A stretch of 64,000 nt of DNA from NCBI GenBank assembly GCA_963715055.1, contig CAVQRB010000014.1, positions 62,001 through 126,000 on the forward strand. The letters are read 5' to 3'. The position numbers were made by a program, and so were the translations under genes. The notes under the pieces are model-generated. The model had not been told where the DNA came from. It worked only from the letters and a program-made list of their open reading frames with translations, and searched no databases. Source of the DNA: CAVQRB01 sp963715055. Its GTDB lineage: Bacteria; Pseudomonadota; Alphaproteobacteria; Rhodobacterales; Rhodobacteraceae. The first letter of the stretch is position 1. Each line of letters opens with the position of its first letter. Shown one piece after another: positions 61,356 to 64,000 of the stretch.

Positions 61356-61386
61356 TTGACCTCAAGTCAGGTTTAGAAATTACGGT
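61356..61386 (+). promoter_or_regulatory. SoxR/MerR-type promoter in front of the VOC gene
   Basis: TTGACC (61356-61361), a 19-base spacer and TACGGT (61381-61386). An overlong 19-base spacer is typical of MerR-family activation. TTGACCTCAAGT matches the left half of the known SoxR box (CCTCAAGTTAACTTGAGG), while the right half is degenerate. It lies next to soxR and 36 bases before the VOC start. Function is inferred. Confidence 0.5.
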
Positions 61387-61421
61387 GAGTCGCAGGCAAA
61401 GTCCACAAGAAGGAGACAAGA

Positions 61422-61802
61422 ATGCCCGCGACCCTGGAACACGCCAACATCACCGTCAGCGATGCCGACGCCACCGCCGCATGGATGTGCGATCTCTTCG
61501 GTTGGCATGTGCGATGGAAGGGCCCCGCGATCGACGGCGGCACCTCGTTGCACGTCGGCACCGAGGCGCAATATCTCGCGCTCTACCAACCTGCGCGCCC
61601 CTTGCAGCCGAAGGACGATAGCTACACTACGCAAGGTGGTCTCAACCATCTCGCCGTGGTCGTCGACGACATCGACGCCGCCGAGCAGGCTGTCGGGGCA
61701 GCGGGCTTCAAGCCCACGTCACATGCCGACTACGACCCCGGTCGCCGCTTCTATTTCAAGGATCAGGACGGCATCGAATTCGAGGTCGTGTCTTACAATT
61801 GA
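61422..61802 (+). CDS. VOC family (glyoxalase/bleomycin-resistance fold) protein
   Basis: A 126-residue protein with two beta-alpha-beta-beta-beta units: LEHANITVSDADATAAWMC and LNHLAVVVDDIDAAEQAV, ending RRFYFKDQDGIEFEVVSY. His and Glu residues (LEHANI, LNHLAV, EFEVV) could hold the metal. Members include glyoxalases and dioxygenases; the substrate is unknown. It is divergent from soxR with a SoxR-type promoter between them, so an oxidative or quinone-stress role is plausible. AAGGAG precedes the ATG. Confidence 0.9.
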   Translation: MPATLEHANITVSDADATAAWMCDLFGWHVRWKGPAIDGGTSLHVGTEAQYLALYQPARPLQPKDDSYTTQGGLNHLAVVVDDIDAAEQAVGAAGFKPTSHADYDPGRRFYFKDQDGIEFEVVSYN

Positions 61803-61955
61803 ACAAGGGCGCGCATGGCCCGGTTCCGGCAAAGAGCCACCGGTCCCGCCAGTGCCCCCTTGCATTCCACCTCGCCTTTGGGTCAGTAATTGGGAAGACA
61901 AGTTCCGCGGCCCCCGGCACTGCCGGCGGGCCGCATCATTTCGTGGAAGCCGACG

Positions 61956-62426
61956 ATGGACAAGATACCCATGACCCGCAAGGGCCATTCCGATCTGGAA
62001 GCCGAGCTCAAGCAGCTCAAATCCGTGGAGCGGCCGCAGATCATCAAGGCAATCGCAGAGGCGCGCGAGCATGGCGATCTGTCGGAGAACGCCGAGTACC
62101 ATTCTGCCCGCGAAAAGCAGTCCTTCATCGAAGGGCGCATCAAGGAGCTCGAAGGCGTGCTGGCGCTTGCCGAAGTGATCGATCCGTCGAAGCTCTCCGG
62201 CACGGTCAAGTTCGGGGCGACGGTCACGCTGGTCGACGAGGATACCGACGAGGAGAAGACCTGGCAGATCGTGGGCGAGCATGAGGCCAGCATCGAGAAC
62301 GGGCTGCTCAACATAAAATCTCCCATCGCGCGCGCACTGATCGGCAAGGACGAAGGCGACAGCGTCGATGTGCGCACGCCCGGCGGGATCAAGTCCTACG
62401 AAGTTCTGAAGATCGTCTACGCCTGA
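61956..62426 (+). CDS. greA: transcription elongation factor GreA
   Basis: Rescues backtracked RNA polymerase by stimulating transcript cleavage. The 156-residue protein has the N-terminal coiled coil (TRKGHSDLEAELKQLKSVER) with the acidic tip GDLSENAEYHSAREKQ and the C-terminal FKBP-like domain with GRIKELEG and NLLNIKSP-type segments. The ATG at 61956 gives family length; the frame is open to 61890. Confidence 0.97.
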   Translation: MDKIPMTRKGHSDLEAELKQLKSVERPQIIKAIAEAREHGDLSENAEYHSAREKQSFIEGRIKELEGVLALAEVIDPSKLSGTVKFGATVTLVDEDTDEEKTWQIVGEHEASIENGLLNIKSPIARALIGKDEGDSVDVRTPGGIKSYEVLKIVYA

Positions 62427-62439
62427 CAGGAAGACTGAT

Positions 62440-63478
62440 ATGGCCGACACCTCGGAGCAGACCGAAGACAACAGGCAGCGCGCCCGCCCGACTCCTCTCG
62501 GCATCTACGACAGGCCCAATGCGGAGACGATCACCGGTATCGAGATTGCAGCAATCGTTCTCTCCGGCGTCTGGCTTCTCGGGGCGATCATCTTCTTTGT
62601 GATGCTGCCGCCCGAAGCCGATGCCACTGGCGCCGGTTCCCTGCGGTTTCTGATGATGCTGATGGCGATCTTCATGCCGGTCGCGATGATCTGGGTCGCC
62701 GCCACGGCGGCGCGGTCTTCACGGATCATGCGCGAGGAAAGCCAACGCCTGCAGGCCGCCATCGACGCGATTCGCCATACTTACGTGAACCAGAACCAGG
62801 CTGGCGGGATGGCAAGCGAAGCCGCTTCCGTGACCCGCAAACTCGATGAAATCGCCGCGGCGGCCCGCAAGACGGAAACCGTTCTGGCGACCTTCTCCTC
62901 GCGCCGGGAACACGTGCGGCAATCGCCGGCTGCGGCGGCTATCGCCCACCGTGCGCGACGACCAGCCGGCGCTGGCTCTCGGCACACAGGCAGAGGATAT
63001 CTCGCCACCCCTCGCCGCGGAGGATTTCATCCGGGCGCTGAATTTTCCCGAAACTGCGGAGGACAAGGACGGCTTCGCAGCCCTGCGCCGTGCCCTGAAG
63101 GATCGCAACGCCGCGCAACTGATCCAGGCCGCGCAGGACGTGCTGACGCTGCTGAGCCAGGACGGCATCTACATGGACGACCTGCGCCCCGACCGGGCCC
63201 GCCCGGAGATCTGGCGCGAGTTCGGGCAGGGCGCGCGCGGCCGCGCCATCGCAGCACTCGGCGGCATCAGGGACCGGTCATCCTTGGCGCTTACCAGCGG
63301 GCGCATGAAGCAGGATCCGATCTTCCGCGATGCCGCCCACCACTTCCTGCGCCGCTTCGACAAGACCTTTGCGAGTTTCGAGAAAACCGCATCCGATGGC
63401 GAGATTTCCGCGCTCGCCGAGACCCGCACCGCGCGGGCCTTCATGCTTCTGGGCCGTGTCGCCGGAACCTTCGACTAG
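62440..63478 (+). pseudogene. conserved alphaproteobacterial membrane protein with a frameshift
   Basis: The first frame (62440 to about 62910) has a cytoplasmic N-terminus and two membrane helices (about residues 34-56 IAAIVLSGVWLLGAIIFF and 70-90 FLMMLMAIFMPVAMIWVA), then a coiled-coil segment ending ETVLATFSSRRE. The second frame, from about 62940 to 63478, has RDDQPALALGTQAEDI, DFIRALNFPETAEDKDGFAA and a long tail ending MLLGRVAGTFD. Both halves appear to be parts of one known hypothetical family in Rhodobacterales (about 345 residues). The shift lies between 62911 and 62955 and the total is one base over a multiple of three. Function unknown. It follows greA after 13 bases. Confidence 0.72.
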
Positions 63479-64000
63479 AGCCCGAAACTGCCAAAGGGAA
63501 TGTAGCGTACGGGAACCCCCGGCGTGATCTCCATCGCCCCGTGCGGCAGTTCCACAAGACCTTCGGCCCAGGCGAGCCCCGAGATGCGCCCCGATCCCTC
63601 GGAGGCAAAGACTTCTGCCTGTCCGTCTCGGATCCGGGCACGAAGAAACTCGCTGCGGCCCGCCTTCTTGCGCTTTGAGAAGGCGGCAGGCACGTCGAAA
63701 CCCTGCGGTGTGGGCCAGTTCTCGCCCGCCAGTCGGGCCAGCGCGGGACGGGCGAAAACCAGCGCGCAGACCATCGCCGCCACAGGGTTTCCCGGCAGAC
63801 CGAAGACCGGCACGCCCTGCCATTGCCCCAAGGCCAGAGGACGCCCCGGTTTGACCGCAATCCGCCAGAGCGTCATCGCACCCGCCTCGCGCAGAAGCGC
63901 CGAGACATGATCCTCGTCGCCGGCGGAGGCCCCGCCACTGGTCAGAATGGCATCCGCAGTCGCAGACCCTTCATCGAGCCGGGCAGCAAGTGCGGCACGG
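63475..64000 (-). CDS. moeA: molybdopterin molybdenumtransferase, 3' part
   Basis: Inserts molybdate into adenylylated molybdopterin in molybdenum cofactor synthesis. The frame is open to the window edge. It shows the MoCF-biosynthesis loop TSGGASAGDEDHVS, LWRIAVKPGRPLALG, and FGLPGNPVAAMV, all diagnostic for the central and end parts of MoeA. The C-terminal domain ends VPVRYIPFGSFGL. The start lies beyond base 64000. It overlaps the convergent membrane-protein gene by 4 bases. Confidence 0.93.
   Translation of the reverse strand, partial: RAALAARLDEGSATADAILTSGGASAGDEDHVSALLREAGAMTLWRIAVKPGRPLALGQWQGVPVFGLPGNPVAAMVCALVFARPALARLAGENWPTPQGFDVPAAFSKRKKAGRSEFLRARIRDGQAEVFASEGSGRISGLAWAEGLVELPHGAMEITPGVPVRYIPFGSFGL

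Noticed and set aside
1..64000. CRISPR arrays, tRNA/rRNA genes, insertion sequences, prophage
   Set aside because: No regularly spaced repeats, tRNA-like cloverleafs, transposases, integrases or phage genes were recognised by eye; short RNA genes could still be missed.

Overview
The window is chromosomal DNA of a high-GC alphaproteobacterium, very probably Rhodobacterales (Roseobacter group). The evidence is gene content. There is an atpHAGDC operon without atpIBEF and a groESL operon with CIRCE. There are DUF1150 next to Hsp20, a DUF2125 protein, homospermidine synthase, a phaA-phaB pair, a TIGR01459 HAD hydrolase and a Hint-domain protein. A decayed VPLPA-CTERM protein is also present. Nothing looks like a prophage, IS element, CRISPR array, tRNA or rRNA gene. 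Most of the window is housekeeping.

Layout. 1-5 kb: end of a Hint-domain gene, an Lrp/AsnC regulator divergent from trxB, and two tandem cytochrome P450 genes, the first frameshifted. 5-13 kb: hsp20-DUF1150 with a sigma32-like promoter, a YdcH protein, purEK, an orphan phnM with a lipase-like hydrolase, a Nudix protein, an EamA transporter, and groESL. 13-22 kb: DUF2161, Mn-dependent pyrophosphatase, SnoaL-like, HAD and MaoC proteins, the tightly packed ribF-ycgN-ltaE operon, two convergent catabolic-type genes and prs. 22-26.5 kb: the VPLPA-CTERM pseudogene, dadA, and a PepSY / cytochrome b / membrane-anchored LuxR operon. 26.5-31.5 kb: the ATP synthase F1 operon. 31.7-36 kb: methyltransferase, gloB, clpA. 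36-42.7 kb: a MotA/TolQ-like channel with a MotB-like partner that has a very long coiled coil, ChaC, DUF2125, extensin-like protein, prephenate dehydrogenase. 42.6-47.3 kb: hisC, homospermidine synthase, and an AT-richer, Tat-exported amidohydrolase that looks acquired. 47.4-54 kb: rpsD, tag, an EAL protein, phaAB, a 37-codon gene of unknown function, LysR and EamA. 54-64 kb: a 54-codon YdcH protein, a TrmN6-like methyltransferase with DUF2007, polyprenyl synthase, ispE, a TPR protein, ETF-ubiquinone oxidoreductase, a frameshifted soxR divergent from a VOC gene, greA, a frameshifted membrane protein and the end of moeA.

Functional links. Heat-shock control is readable at two sites (CIRCE before groES, sigma32-like promoter before hsp20). 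Isoprenoid and quinone synthesis (ispE, polyprenyl synthase) lies beside the quinone-reducing ETF oxidoreductase. phaA and phaB supply hydroxybutyryl-CoA. Three genes carry a net +1 frame change with an intact downstream frame (P450 copy 1, soxR, the 62.4-kb membrane protein). These may be recent mutations or sequencing errors. The VPLPA-CTERM gene is more thoroughly broken.

I did not find a clear-cut new defence or mobile system. The most interesting candidates are the MotA/MotB-like pair with a roughly 480-residue coiled coil, the PepSY-cytochrome b-membrane LuxR operon, and the 37-codon gene.
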